A stretch of DNA of 64,000 bases. Source: Aquibacillus saliphilus (lineage in GTDB: Bacteria; Bacillota; Bacilli; Bacillales; Amphibacillaceae). The notes below the pieces were generated by a model. The model did no database searches, was not told the DNA's origin, and saw nothing but the letters and a program-made list of their open reading frames with translations. This document shows positions 27,425 to 37,706 of the stretch, one piece after another (the stretch's first letter is position 1; each line of letters starts with the position of its first letter). The DNA lies in contig NZ_JAIZAP010000002.1 of NCBI RefSeq assembly GCF_020404745.1, positions 124,001 to 188,000 on the forward strand, given 5' to 3'. The position numbers and the translations under genes were made by a program.

Positions 27425-28577
27425 TTTATTCCGCAATAATATACGTCAATACGGGATGATCATTGCACTTGTGTTAATTACCGGGTTGTTCTGGATATTA
27501 ACAGAGGGGATCATTTTTAACCCATTGAATTTAACTAACCTAATCCTGCAAAATGGCTTTATTTTAGTATTAGCTGTCGGTATGGTTTTGGTTATTATAA
27601 CTGGAAATATTGATTTATCAGTAGGTTCCGTAGTTGCTTTTGTCGGTGCAATTTCTGGGGTACTCATGATCAATAATAATGTACCAGTAGTGTTAGCAAT
27701 TATTTTATCCCTTCTTGTAGGTGCTCTAATCGGGGTATGGCAGGGATTTTGGATTGCCTATATAGGGATTCCATCCTTTATTGTAACCTTAGCAGGGATG
27801 TTAATTTTCCGAGGTTTGACCTTATATTTGTTAGATGGTCAGTCACTCGCGCCATTTCCTGATTCCTTTGGAATATTAAGTGGAGGCTTTTTACCAGATT
27901 TATTTGGCTCGGACGGATTGCATATTCTAACAATCATTTTATCTGGTATTCTATCACTTGTTTTGATTTATATGGAATTTAAAAACCGTAAATCACAAGT
28001 GCAGTATAATTTTGAAGTTATACCTTTATGGATAACCGTTACTAAACTAGCATTACTAATTTATGTGATTAACTGGTTTGCCTACCAATTGGCGTTAAAT
28101 AAAGGGATTCCGATGGTGTTGGTAATCGTTTTTGTACTTATCATCATTTATACCTTTATTATGAACAATACAGTTATGGGACGCCATATTTATGCAACAG
28201 GTGGCAACAAAAAAGCAGCTGATTTATCCGGAATTAAGACGAAGCGTGTGGTATTCTGGGTATTTGTAAACAATGGTGTAATTGCAGCATTAGCTGGTTT
28301 AATGTTTGCTTCTCGTTTAGATTCTGCAACACCTGCAGCTGGTAATATGCTAGAGTTAGACGCAATTGCTGCTGTATTTATCGGTGGTGCATCGATGGCT
28401 GGTGGTGTTGGTACCGTCATTGGAGCGATTGTCGGTGGTCTTGTAATGGGTATCATGAACAATGGTATGTCGTTGATCGGTATCGGTATCGATTGGCAAC
28501 AGGCTATTAAAGGAATGGTACTATTACTTGCAGTTGGATTCGATGTTTATAATAAAAATAAAGCTGGAAATAGTTAG
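27408..28577 (+). CDS. gguB: Sugar ABC transporter permease (GguB/XylH type)
   Basis: 389 residues, about 10 membrane helices, BPD_transp_2 fold. Family marks: [32 protein letters not shown], the [14 protein letters not shown] coupling region and [24 protein letters not shown]. It forms the membrane channel of the ChvE-GguAB system. I chose the ATG at 27408 (GCTGGAGGTG upstream), inside the 3' end of gguA; the frame extends further upstream but without a ribosome site. Confidence 0.9.
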   Translation: METLINLFRNNIRQYGMIIALVLITGLFWILTEGIIFNPLNLTNLILQNGFILVLAVGMVLVIITGNIDLSVGSVVAFVGAISGVLMINNNVPVVLAIILSLLVGALIGVWQGFWIAYIGIPSFIVTLAGMLIFRGLTLYLLDGQSLAPFPDSFGILSGGFLPDLFGSDGLHILTIILSGILSLVLIYMEFKNRKSQVQYNFEVIPLWITVTKLALLIYVINWFAYQLALNKGIPMVLVIVFVLIIIYTFIMNNTVMGRHIYATGGNKKAADLSGIKTKRVVFWVFVNNGVIAALAGLMFASRLDSATPAAGNMLELDAIAAVFIGGASMAGGVGTVIGAIVGGLVMGIMNNGMSLIGIGIDWQQAIKGMVLLLAVGFDVYNKNKAGNS

Positions 28578-28579
28578 AC

Positions 28580-28612
28580 AAAACATCACGGGCCATGGCT
28601 CGTGATGTTTTT
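28580..28612 (+). terminator. Terminator of the chvE-gguAB operon
   Basis: AAAACATCACG pairs with CGTGATGTTTT across GGGCCATGGCT; T-rich tail. The rest of the gap to 28846 holds no visible gene. Confidence 0.85.
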
Positions 28613-28845
28613 GTTTGTTTTAAATAATTGAAACGAGAACGCACTATTAAAATGTGTGCACTAAAATTATGGAAAAAGACACAAGTAAAACAAGAAAAGC
28701 TTTATTTCATGGGCTTGTCAAATAAAGTGTGTAAGTTAAAAACTTATTCAACGTATTTTAAATCCCTCTCTTTTAAATTTTCATGGATATTATTTTACGT
28801 TTAAACCATTCCTACCCTTTGCCTGATATTTTTGGTAATTGCAAT

Positions 28846-28873
28846 CAAAAAAGCACCGCATATATTGCGGTGC
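28846..28873 (-). terminator. Terminator of the glutamate dehydrogenase gene
   Basis: Stem GCACCGCA/TGCGGTGC (28853-28873), preceded on the plus strand by six A, which are the T-tract for minus-strand transcripts. Confidence 0.8.
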
Positions 28874-28942
28874 AATTAAGACAAACTATTATGTTTATTT
28901 TTTAAAACTGTAAATTCCAGTATTAAGTTAGCAACCGGTTAT

Positions 28943-30358
<1,416 letters not shown>

Positions 30359-30404
30359 TTATATTATTTTAAACAAAACACTTTTTTTTATCGTATTTTA
30401 ATTC

Positions 30405-30440
30405 TATAATTTAATGAATGATAGCAGCAATATTAAATTA
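30405..30440. promoter_or_regulatory. Divergent control region with LysR-type inverted repeat
   Basis: TAATTTAAT (30407-30415) and ATTAAATTA (30432-30440) form a perfect 9-bp inverted repeat around 16 bases. A TATAAT at 30405-30410 could be the -10 of the lysR-type gene. It lies between gdhA and the GltC-like gene and could be its binding site. Confidence 0.45.
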
Positions 30441-30489
30441 CGATGAAGTTAATGCGTTTTGCGCATGATTTGTGGGAGGGATGCAAATA

Positions 30490-31401
30490 GTGGAAATTAG
30501 ACAGATACAATATTTTATGGAGGTAGCTAGAAGAGAACACGTTACTGAAGCAGCAGATGTGTTACATGTTGCTCAGTCTTCAGTTAGTAGGCAGATATCT
30601 AATTTAGAAGGTGAATTAGGGATAGATCTGTTTATCCGTGAAGGAAGAAGAGTGAAATTAACTCCAATTGGAAAGATATTTTTAGATCGGATGAAACAAG
30701 CGATGAACCTGATGGATGAAGCAGAAAGAGAAGTGAAAGAATATTTGGATCCTGAAAAAGGAACGGTTCGAATTGCCTTTCCAATAAGCATGGCAGCACA
30801 TACATTACCAACTATTATCTATGCTTTTCGCATGCGTTATCCAGAAGCTAAATTCCAAATGAAGAGTGCTCTTTATGGTGAACTAATCGAGGGGGTTGTA
30901 AGAGGTGATTTCAATCTTGCTATGATTGCTCCTTTGCCAAATGAAGAAAAGGGAAATAAAATTAATGGTAAAATATTATTTGCTGAAAAGATTGTCGCTC
31001 TCTTACCAATCCGTCATCCACTTGCAGATAGAAAGTCTATTTTGCTACAAGAACTTAAAGACGATCCATTTTGCGTACTACCTGAAGGGTATGTTTTCCG
31101 TGACCTTGTTGTGAATGCCAGTAATAAACATGGTTTTACACCGCGAATTGCTTTTGAAGGGGATGACATTGATGCTTTGAAAGGATTAGTGTCCGCTGGG
31201 TTAGGAGTAGCGTTAATGCCAGAGATGACATTAGTTGATAACGTACCACGATCGACAGTGGCGATTCCATTAGTTGATCCCAATGTGACGCGGACAGTCG
31301 GGGTGATTTTCCCAACAAATCGTAAATTGCTCCCAACTGAAGTTTTGTTTTATAATTTTCTTATTGAATTTTGTGAAAGATTAAATGATTTTAGTAATTA
31401 A
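30490..31401 (+). CDS. LysR-family regulator, GltC-like
   Basis: 303 residues from GTG at 30490 behind GGGAGGG (the ATG at 30481 overlaps that site). The N-terminal helix-turn-helix VEIRQIQYFMEVA, then EHVTEAADVLHVAQSSVSRQ, is very close to GltC. The effector domain follows, with EGVVRGDFNLAMIAP and DALKGLVSAGLGVALMPE. GltC activates glutamate synthase genes and is modulated by glutamate dehydrogenase. Here the divergent target is gdhA itself; the oxidase gene 12 bases downstream is probably in the same transcript. Confidence 0.85.
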   Translation: MEIRQIQYFMEVARREHVTEAADVLHVAQSSVSRQISNLEGELGIDLFIREGRRVKLTPIGKIFLDRMKQAMNLMDEAEREVKEYLDPEKGTVRIAFPISMAAHTLPTIIYAFRMRYPEAKFQMKSALYGELIEGVVRGDFNLAMIAPLPNEEKGNKINGKILFAEKIVALLPIRHPLADRKSILLQELKDDPFCVLPEGYVFRDLVVNASNKHGFTPRIAFEGDDIDALKGLVSAGLGVALMPEMTLVDNVPRSTVAIPLVDPNVTRTVGVIFPTNRKLLPTEVLFYNFLIEFCERLNDFSN

Positions 31402-31413
31402 GGATGTGTACGG

Positions 31414-32538
31414 ATGAATTATGATGTGATAATTATTGGGGCAGGTTCTATGGGGATGGCGGCAGGATACTATTTAACCAATAAAGGAAAACAAGTTTTA
31501 TTGTTAGATGCCTATGATCCGCCACATGCTGAAGGGTCTCATCACGGAGAAACAAGAATTATTCGTCATGCCTACGGAGAAGGAGATAGTTACGTTCCAA
31601 TGGCATTGAGAGCCCAGTCGCTATGGCTAGATTTGCAAACGCTAATAGATAGAGAATTATTTATTCAAACTGGGGTTTTAAATGTCGGAAAACCTGAATC
31701 CGAGTTTATTCGAAATATAAAAAAGAGCGCTAATACATATGCTTTGTCAGTGGAAGAATTAACAACACTTGAAATAAATGATCGTTGGAAAGGTTTTAAT
31801 GTGCCAAAAGGTTTAATAGGTTATTACGAGAAAAACTCAGGTATATTGCTAAGTGAGGATTGTATCAGGGCATATCGGGATCTGGCGGTTATGGGAGGCG
31901 CTACTTTGAAAACGCATTCTCCAGTACGAGAAATCACACATGACAATAATCGTGTGATCGTAAAAACAAAATCTGAAGTGTTTACAGGTGATTCATTAAT
32001 TGTTACAGCTGGTAGTGGGACACCTAAGATCCTCTCATTAATAGGGCTAGAATCCCCGCTACAAGTAGTAAGGAAAACCTTTTCGTGGTTTGATTCAGAT
32101 GAGAGTATCTATAGCGCGGAAAACTTCCCGGCATTTGCTTTTGATTTACCAACAGAAACATACTACGGATTTCCAGGTGCTAACGGCTCAGGTGTTAAAA
32201 TAGGACGAAATGATGGAGGGTATCCAATAAGTGATCCCAATAAACTAAAAGAATTTGGCAACTACCAAGAAGATAAACAGGATGTTATTGATTTTTCATC
32301 CAAATATTTATCAGATGTAAAGGACCACAGCATTGGAAAGACGTGTACATACACAAATACTCCTGACGGTAACTTTATTATTGATAAACATCCTAACCAT
32401 AATAACGTGCTGATTGCATGTGGTTTTTCTGGACATGGATTTAAATTTAGTAGCGTAATAGGTGAAATTTTAAGTCAATTGAATACTGAAGGTAAAAGTG
32501 ATTTTGACTTACGTCAGTTCTCTATGGATAGATTTTAA
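31414..32538 (+). CDS. Monomeric sarcosine oxidase / N-methyltryptophan oxidase family
   Basis: 374 residues, full length. FAD-binding GxGxxG is at IIGAGSMGMAAGYYL (residues 6-20). The family block SHHGETRIIRHAYGEGDSYVP follows, and the Cys that binds FAD covalently in this family is present (LIACGFSGHGFKFSS, near residue 332). It oxidises N-methyl amino acids such as sarcosine, giving formaldehyde, an amino acid and peroxide. It directly follows the GltC-like gene and so may share nitrogen control; the exact substrate is not decided by sequence. Confidence 0.85.
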   Translation: MNYDVIIIGAGSMGMAAGYYLTNKGKQVLLLDAYDPPHAEGSHHGETRIIRHAYGEGDSYVPMALRAQSLWLDLQTLIDRELFIQTGVLNVGKPESEFIRNIKKSANTYALSVEELTTLEINDRWKGFNVPKGLIGYYEKNSGILLSEDCIRAYRDLAVMGGATLKTHSPVREITHDNNRVIVKTKSEVFTGDSLIVTAGSGTPKILSLIGLESPLQVVRKTFSWFDSDESIYSAENFPAFAFDLPTETYYGFPGANGSGVKIGRNDGGYPISDPNKLKEFGNYQEDKQDVIDFSSKYLSDVKDHSIGKTCTYTNTPDGNFIIDKHPNHNNVLIACGFSGHGFKFSSVIGEILSQLNTEGKSDFDLRQFSMDRF

Positions 32539-32588
32539 GGATAGAAAATCGAACGGGAGTTTAATCAATTTCATGATACCTATTTACC

Positions 32589-32653
32589 GCCATATCTCAA
32601 GTAACATATACCGGAAAAGGATTAATCCCACTATATGTTACTTGAGATATGGC
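32589..32653. repeat. Perfect 22-bp inverted repeat (long hairpin)
   Basis: Arms GCCATATCTCAAGTAACATA (plus TA; 32589-32610) and the exact complement (32632-32653) enclose 21 bases. There is no T-tract. It may be a transcript end processed by other means, or a miniature mobile element. The remaining gap 32654-32955 shows nothing else. Confidence 0.7.
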
Positions 32654-32955
32654 TTAATTGTAATTATGAAATTGACTCCGTTGTCACTCTAAGGATGTAC
32701 CGAATGCCAAAGCGTGGATAGTTACCCATGGGTTGGCGATAGGACTTTTTTTTAGAGGGAAGATTTAGCTTAATCTGAGTTGCAATCGCGTGTAACAATT
32801 CTGTGAAACATGTCTTTTTTGGTTGAGGCATAAAAACTTTATGATACAATAGTAATAAATAAAAAACTATGGTAACAACAATAAAAATTGATGAGAAAAG
32901 TAATTTAGTATAAATATACCTATTTCACCTCATGATTTTAAGGGAGGAAAAAGCG

Positions 32956-33771
32956 TTGAGTGAAGCAAAGAAGTTGCAAAAAGAGGCAATGCAGGTACTT
33001 AAGGATACAAGTAGAACATTTTACATACCAATCAGCCTCTTGGAGCCTACACTTAAGAAGACAGTAGCTTCTGCGTATTTATGTATGCGAGCGATTGATG
33101 AAATCGAAGACCATGAACAACTTAAACCTGAAACAAAACAAAATTTGTTGAATGCCATTAGTACACTTTTGAAAGATAATTTTGATGCAACTAAATACCG
33201 CGGATTGTTGGAACAACACGAAGCTATTTTACCAGAGGTTACTCTGCGCCTTGGTGACTGGATTACTGTTTGTCCTAACGGTATAGTCGAAAAAGTAAAA
33301 GAGTCTACAAGTGTCATGGCATCTGGGATGGCTGATTGGGCTCGTAAAGATTGGTGTATAAAAAGTAAGGAAGAATTAGACGATTATACGTATTATGTTG
33401 CGGGACTAGTTGGTGTGATGCTTTCTGATATATGGAAATGGTATGATAATACCGAAACAGATAAAGAGTTGGCTATCGCTTTTGGACGAGGTTTGCAATC
33501 TGTTAATATTTTACGTAATCAACAAGAGGATCAAGTGCGTGGTGTCAGTTTTATGCCTGATGACTGGAACCGGGATGATATGTTTCATTATGCAACAACC
33601 AATCTAAGTTTAGCAGATGAATATATGAAGGATATCAAGAATCGAAATATTCTTTTGTTCTGTAAAATTCCCTTAGCACTTGCAAATAAAACCCTTAAGG
33701 CATTAAAAAATGGCAGGGAAAAGATTTCTAGAAATGAAGTAGAAGCAATTGTTGAACAGGCTACTAAATAA
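32956..33771 (+). CDS. yisP: Squalene/phytoene synthase-fold protein, YisP-like
   Basis: 271 residues from TTG at 32956 (GGGAGGAA upstream). The trans-prenyltransferase head-to-head fold is clear: DTSRTFYIPI (17-26) and the first Asp motif D48-E-I-E-D52. The second motif, normally DxxED, reads N188-Q-Q-E-D192 (SVNILRNQQEDQVRG). YisP of B. subtilis has this overall sequence and acts as a farnesyl diphosphate phosphatase affecting lipid rafts and biofilm rather than as a squalene synthase. The Asn suggests the same for this protein. Monocistronic. Confidence 0.8.
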   Translation: MSEAKKLQKEAMQVLKDTSRTFYIPISLLEPTLKKTVASAYLCMRAIDEIEDHEQLKPETKQNLLNAISTLLKDNFDATKYRGLLEQHEAILPEVTLRLGDWITVCPNGIVEKVKESTSVMASGMADWARKDWCIKSKEELDDYTYYVAGLVGVMLSDIWKWYDNTETDKELAIAFGRGLQSVNILRNQQEDQVRGVSFMPDDWNRDDMFHYATTNLSLADEYMKDIKNRNILLFCKIPLALANKTLKALKNGREKISRNEVEAIVEQATK

Positions 33772-33894
33772 TTGTTGAGCCTACCTTATTATCTTCATAC
33801 GAAACAACAGCTCTGGTGTCAAGTATTACTCATGGATAAAAGTCCACAGAGGTACTGGCACCTTTTCTACTATGTTAAAAGAAAGGTGATGTAA

Positions 33895-34125
33895 ATGGGG
33901 AAATGTATGATTGATCACTCACATGAAGATGTTCTAAATAAGTTTCAAAAACAGGAGGAATTTTTACCGGCAAATTTGAAAGGTGAAATTAGTCAATTTT
34001 TAACGAAGCAAGCTTCACAGGAGTTATTAAATGATTTGTTTCATTTGCTGAAAAAATATGATCTTGCTTCTGAAACTGAACGGCAAGAAAGAAACAAGAA
34101 GCTAACAACACTTATCAACGGTTAG
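33895..34125 (+). CDS. Hypothetical helical protein, 76 aa
   Basis: A small, probably all-alpha cytoplasmic protein (DVLNKFQKQEEFLPANLKGE, then ISQFLTKQASQELLNDLFHLLKKYDLA). It resembles unnamed group-specific Bacillaceae proteins; no function known. The ATG is preceded by AAAGGTGATG. It has its own strong terminator at 34181. Confidence 0.65.
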   Translation: MGKCMIDHSHEDVLNKFQKQEEFLPANLKGEISQFLTKQASQELLNDLFHLLKKYDLASETERQERNKKLTTLING

Positions 34126-34180
34126 TTTATTTGCATTTGATTGACACACAAGCTTCTGATTTTTAAGTTGAGTATAAATA

Positions 34181-34230
34181 CCAGGTACCATTCGTGGACA
34201 ACTGTCCATTGATGGTACCTGGATTTTTTA
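34181..34230 (+). terminator. Compound hairpin terminator
   Basis: Outer arms CCAGGTACCA/TGGTACCTGG and inner arms TGGACA/TGTCCA, followed by ATTTTTT. Confidence 0.8.
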
Positions 34231-34255
34231 AAAAAAGTTAGTAAAATAAGGACTA

Positions 34256-34283
34256 AATCCGCCCGTTTTATAGGCGGATTTTG
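34256..34283. terminator. Short hairpin near the end of cwlJ
   Basis: AATCCGCC/GGCGGATT stem with a 9-base loop. It lies 50 bases beyond the cwlJ stop on the minus strand. Confidence 0.55.
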
Positions 34284-34332
34284 ATTCAAATTAACAAAGG
34301 TTTCCGTTCTAACAAACAATCAAGAAAGTTTG

Positions 34333-34773
34333 TTACCATCTATAAGCGCCTTCGCATGTATCAGCCTGCGGTTCATAATAACAATGTTGTTTATATTGTC
34401 CTGTAAGTGGTTGACCGTACCATGTCGGTGGACATTCAGCATACGGATTAAAATACCAAAGTGCATATTTGGAAGGATGTTCTCTCCAATAGTCTAAGGC
34501 TTGTTTCGCTAACTTTTTTTCTACACCCCTTGCTCTGTTATAAAAGACATTACCCTTTTGTACAGCTTCAAAAGAATAATTTCCTCCTTGCACTTGATAA
34601 ATCACGTTCTCTATAGACCTTAAGTCTTTAAAATCTAAACAATTTGCTTTTAGTCGGTTTACAATTACATTACCAACCATAAGCATCCCTTGTCGACCTT
34701 CACCCTCGGCTTCTGCCCTCATCATTCTTGCCATTAAATCAATGTCATTATCGGTATATTTTACTCTTGCCAT
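34333..34773 (-). CDS. cwlJ: Spore cortex-lytic enzyme CwlJ
   Basis: 146 residues, close to the usual 142. No signal peptide, as expected for CwlJ, which is deposited in the coat layer from the mother cell. The SleB/CwlJ hydrolase domain shows the catalytic-glutamate block RMMRAEAEGEGRQGML (Glu21 region), VGNVIVNRL, and the C-terminal ALWYFNPYAECPPTW. It digests cortex peptidoglycan during germination, especially with Ca-dipicolinate. GerQ, its usual partner gene, is not next to it. Ribosome site GAGGTGA. Confidence 0.9.
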   Translation of the reverse strand: MARVKYTDNDIDLMARMMRAEAEGEGRQGMLMVGNVIVNRLKANCLDFKDLRSIENVIYQVQGGNYSFEAVQKGNVFYNRARGVEKKLAKQALDYWREHPSKYALWYFNPYAECPPTWYGQPLTGQYKQHCYYEPQADTCEGAYRW

Positions 34774-34993
34774 TTTTTATCACCTCTAGAAGAATTGTAT
34801 TAAAAAAAAAACACAAAAATGTGGGCTTTTTTAAAAATTTATTAATTGGGCATGTACCACTTTTTATAAAGGTTTGTTTCTTAAGGCAAGTTCATTGAAC
34901 AATTACAGCAATTTACTACCGTTTTGGTGGATAGGTATAATTTTAAAAAAATTTCAGTAAAATATTAAAATAAACAGTGTTTTCAATGAAAAT

Positions 34994-35026
34994 AGAGGTG
35001 CGAAATCCAATATGGATTGCACCTCT
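34994..35026. terminator. Hairpin downstream of the small 61-aa gene
   Basis: AGAGGTGC/GCACCTCT plus AATCC/GGATT pairs. A T-rich stretch follows on the plus strand. It lies 60 bases past the stop of the minus-strand small gene. Confidence 0.55.
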
Positions 35027-35084
35027 ATATATTTACTTTTTTAAGTTTGCGACTCCAAATGGAACCCGTTAAAATACATAGGGT

Positions 35085-35270
35085 TTATTTACGATTATTT
35101 TTCTTGTTATTTTCATTATTTGTGGCATTTTTAACAGCATCAGCGGTTGCATCTACAGCACCCATTGCAGCATCCTCGGTTGTTTCTAATGCGCTATGGG
35201 CAGTGTGGAATGCTGCTCCTGCGGTATCTTTAATGTTTTCTGCAGTTTTGTTTTTCTTGTTGTTTGGCAT
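35085..35270 (-). CDS. Small Ala/Asn-rich amphipathic protein, 61 aa
   Basis: The start (MPNNKKNKTAENIKD) has a near-perfect TAGGAGGTGG ribosome site, which makes this a real gene although it is short and overlaps an open frame on the other strand. The centre (DTAGAAFHTAHSALETTEDA, then AMGAVDATADAVKNAT) is an alanine-rich amphipathic helix with 11-residue-like spacing, recalling LEA-type/stress or spore proteins. The ends are very hydrophilic (NNENNKKNNRK). Function unknown. Confidence 0.65.
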   Translation of the reverse strand: MPNNKKNKTAENIKDTAGAAFHTAHSALETTEDAAMGAVDATADAVKNATNNENNKKNNRK

Positions 35271-35427
35271 TATGGTTCCACCTCCTAGATAACAATAGGA
35301 TATGGATTATTCTATTATTTATTCTAAAAGGTGGAGGTAGTGCATGTTTAATAAACCCTTTTTCTGGAATCTTACTCTTTTAAACCTTACACTTGTATAT
35401 ATCGAATGAAATGAAAGGATGATATAA

Positions 35428-36150
35428 ATGGGACAAGAAATTAAAGGGAAGATAGCATATGTTACGGGAGCAAGTAGTGGTATCGGGCGGTCTACTGTAC
35501 TTGAATTAGCTAAAGAAGGTGTCAACGTTGGACTTATTGCTCGAACAGAAACTAAATTGCTAGAAGTAGCAAAAAAAGCAGAAGCGCTTGGTGTAAAGGC
35601 TAGTATAGCCACCGCTGATATAGCAAATATGGAAGAGGTCGAGCAAGCAATTGCAACTTTAGAAAAGAATTTAGGAGCTGCTGACATCCTTATCAATAAT
35701 GCGGGGATTGGATTACGTGGTTCATTTTTAGAAACTGATCCAAAAGACTGGAAGCACACGTTTGAAGTCAATGTGTTTGGTACATATCACGTTACTCGTG
35801 CTGTCCTTCCACAAATGATAGAAAAAGATAAAGGTGACATTATCAACATCTCATCTAGTAGTGGCCTGAAAGGGACTGCTGGATCAACTTCATATAGTGC
35901 ATCCAAATTTGCAGTTCAAGGAATGACGGAAGCGCTTATGCAAGAAGTGAGGCACAATAATATACGTGTATTCACGCTTAATCCAAGTCTTGTAGCTACA
36001 GAACTAGCCTTTGGAGACAAGCTTGATGAACAAGATAAAGAAAAATTCATGCAACCAGAGGACCTAGCAGAATATATGGTAGCACAACTTAAACTTCATC
36101 CACGTATATTCATCAAACAGTCCTTACAGTGGGCAACAAATCCTTTTTAA
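35428..36150 (+). CDS. Short-chain dehydrogenase/reductase (FabG-like)
   Basis: 240 residues, classical SDR. Cofactor motif TGASSGIG (about 14-21), NNAG (about 92), catalytic Ser in NISSSSG, and YSASK (Tyr and Lys about 156-160). The Arg at IARTE after strand 2 favours NADP(H). Annotated relatives are called 3-ketoacyl-ACP reductase, but no fatty-acid genes are near, so the substrate is open. Ribosome site GAAAGGATG. The 86-aa gene at 36203 may be cotranscribed. Confidence 0.85.
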   Translation: MGQEIKGKIAYVTGASSGIGRSTVLELAKEGVNVGLIARTETKLLEVAKKAEALGVKASIATADIANMEEVEQAIATLEKNLGAADILINNAGIGLRGSFLETDPKDWKHTFEVNVFGTYHVTRAVLPQMIEKDKGDIINISSSSGLKGTAGSTSYSASKFAVQGMTEALMQEVRHNNIRVFTLNPSLVATELAFGDKLDEQDKEKFMQPEDLAEYMVAQLKLHPRIFIKQSLQWATNPF

Positions 36151-36202
36151 AATAGGTGGTTAGCTTCAATTCAATTTAATATACATTTAAAAAGGAGAAA
36201 AA

Positions 36203-36463
36203 ATGATGAGTTTATCGAAATCAAGTGATAGTAAAGAAGAATTGCTATTACAAGCAGTTAGAACACAACATTCCATCTTACAATTGTTAGACAATACCTT
36301 ACTCGAGATTTATCAAACCGAGAATGGTTTGTCAGAGGATCAACAAAATAGTGAAGTAATAAATTTGTCTTATCGTGTGAGAAATATTGTAGCGAGGAAA
36401 CCAAATTTAAAAGAAATTTATAAACGATTAGAAGAAGATCATGGAGTTGATTTCTCTAATTAA
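36203..36463 (+). CDS. Hypothetical helical protein, 86 aa
   Basis: Predicted all-helical and charged (LLLQAVRTQHSILQLLDNTL). No family recognised. AAAGGAGAAAA precedes two consecutive ATG codons; either may be used. It lies 50 bases after the SDR gene, so it may be in its transcript. Confidence 0.6.
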   Translation: MMSLSKSSDSKEELLLQAVRTQHSILQLLDNTLLEIYQTENGLSEDQQNSEVINLSYRVRNIVARKPNLKEIYKRLEEDHGVDFSN

Positions 36464-36487
36464 ATTACTCAAGGTACTTCTATTTTT

Positions 36488-36539
36488 GGGGGCCGGGTGC
36501 TAACCATGGATAAATAGTTCATGGTTAATATCTGGCCCC
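36488..36539 (+). terminator. GC-rich imperfect hairpin
   Basis: GGGGCC...TAACCATG pairs with CATGGTTA...TGGCCCC. No strong T-run follows; probably a terminator for the 86-aa gene. Confidence 0.55.
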
Positions 36540-36691
36540 GTTTGTATATCTGAAAGCGGTGTTTAACGCATGCGTTTTGGTCTGTTGTATCTGTTCTCGC
36601 CAAATGGCAGTAGTTTCTCTACACTAGTCTATATAAGGGGATTTAATAAATGACAAGGATATTATAATAGCTTAGGAAGGAGAAAAACTTG

Positions 36692-37600
36692 ATGAAGCTA
36701 CAGGAAAGTTTTGTTCAGTCAGTTCGACTTTACTTTAAAGAAAAAGGTGAAGAATGGCTGGAAAATCTACCAAATACCATCAAATACTGCGAACAAAAGT
36801 GGTCTATCAAAGTACAAGAGCCTTATTCGTTGTCAATCAATTTTGTAGCACCAGCAATAAAGGGAAATCTCGAAGAAGTAGTGGTGAAAATCTGTGTCTC
36901 TGAGGAGGAGTTTCTAGATGAATGGGAAGCATTACAATTATTTGCTGAGAAAGGAATTGTTCAACTTATCGATTCAGATAAGCAAGGAAGAATCATCATT
37001 TTAGAAAAACTATCACCAGGGCATTCGTTGGCGGAGGTAACAGACGATGAAGAAGCTTGTCTAATAGCAGCTAATGTGATGAAAGAGTTATCAGCCCGAG
37101 CACCGGTTGATACGAGGATTCCTACTACAAAAAGTAGGGAGGATCAGTTGCATAAACTTGCGGAAGAACATCCAAATGGAGTAGGACCTATTTCTAATGC
37201 AACATTAAACAAGGCGAGGAGAATCTTTAAATATCTCAATAACACAACAAACCAGCAAATGCTCCTTCATGGAGATTTTCACCACTATAATGTGCTCTCG
37301 TCTGGAGATGGATTATGGACGGCAATTGACCCAAAAGGTTTAATAGGGGAAATCGAGTATGATTTGATTCAATATATGTTGAACAAACTTCCGAATAAGG
37401 GAGCATATCAAGTGATTGAAAAAAGAGTAGACATTTTCACTAAGGAACTTGATTTAGATAAAGAGCGACTTCTTCTTTGGGGTTATTGTCATACTGTACT
37501 TGCAACTGCTTGGACAGTAGATGGCAAGACATACAATAACAGCTTTTATCGAGGAATTGGGATATTTGAAAATTTATACCAGGCTAATTTAAATGGATGA
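36692..37600 (+). CDS. APH(6)/hydroxyurea-type antibiotic kinase family protein
   Basis: 302 residues. The kinase-like fold of the aminoglycoside/hydroxyurea resistance kinase family (PF04655) is seen in SINFVAPAIKGNLEEVVVKIC (nucleotide Lys), IIILEKLSPGHSL, the Brenner motif LLHGDFHHYNVL (catalytic Asp near 196) and the metal-binding AIDPKG. Family members phosphorylate streptomycin or hydroxyurea-like compounds, but chromosomal homologues in Bacillaceae are often of unproven substrate. The ATG at 36692 follows TAGGAAGGAG, with a TTG just before it. Confidence 0.8.
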   Translation: MKLQESFVQSVRLYFKEKGEEWLENLPNTIKYCEQKWSIKVQEPYSLSINFVAPAIKGNLEEVVVKICVSEEEFLDEWEALQLFAEKGIVQLIDSDKQGRIIILEKLSPGHSLAEVTDDEEACLIAANVMKELSARAPVDTRIPTTKSREDQLHKLAEEHPNGVGPISNATLNKARRIFKYLNNTTNQQMLLHGDFHHYNVLSSGDGLWTAIDPKGLIGEIEYDLIQYMLNKLPNKGAYQVIEKRVDIFTKELDLDKERLLLWGYCHTVLATAWTVDGKTYNNSFYRGIGIFENLYQANLNG

Positions 37601-37670
37601 AATTTTCCGGTAGTAAAAGAATTTGAGTATCTAGGCGTATTATTCCACTTTTGAGTGTCCTTTTATATAG

Positions 37671-37706
37671 AACAACAAAAGCACCTGTTTAGGCGCTTTT
37701 GTTGTT
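37671..37706. terminator. Bidirectional terminator between convergent genes
   Basis: AACAACAAAAGC.CCT/AGG.GCTTTTGTTGTT with a 4-base loop and one mismatch; it serves both the kinase gene and cueP. Its minus-strand part overlaps the last codons of cueP. Confidence 0.75.

Noticed and set aside
35017..35292. 91-residue hydrophobic frame on the plus strand
   Set aside because: It is the antisense of the Ala-rich small gene at 35085-35270, which has the better ribosome site.
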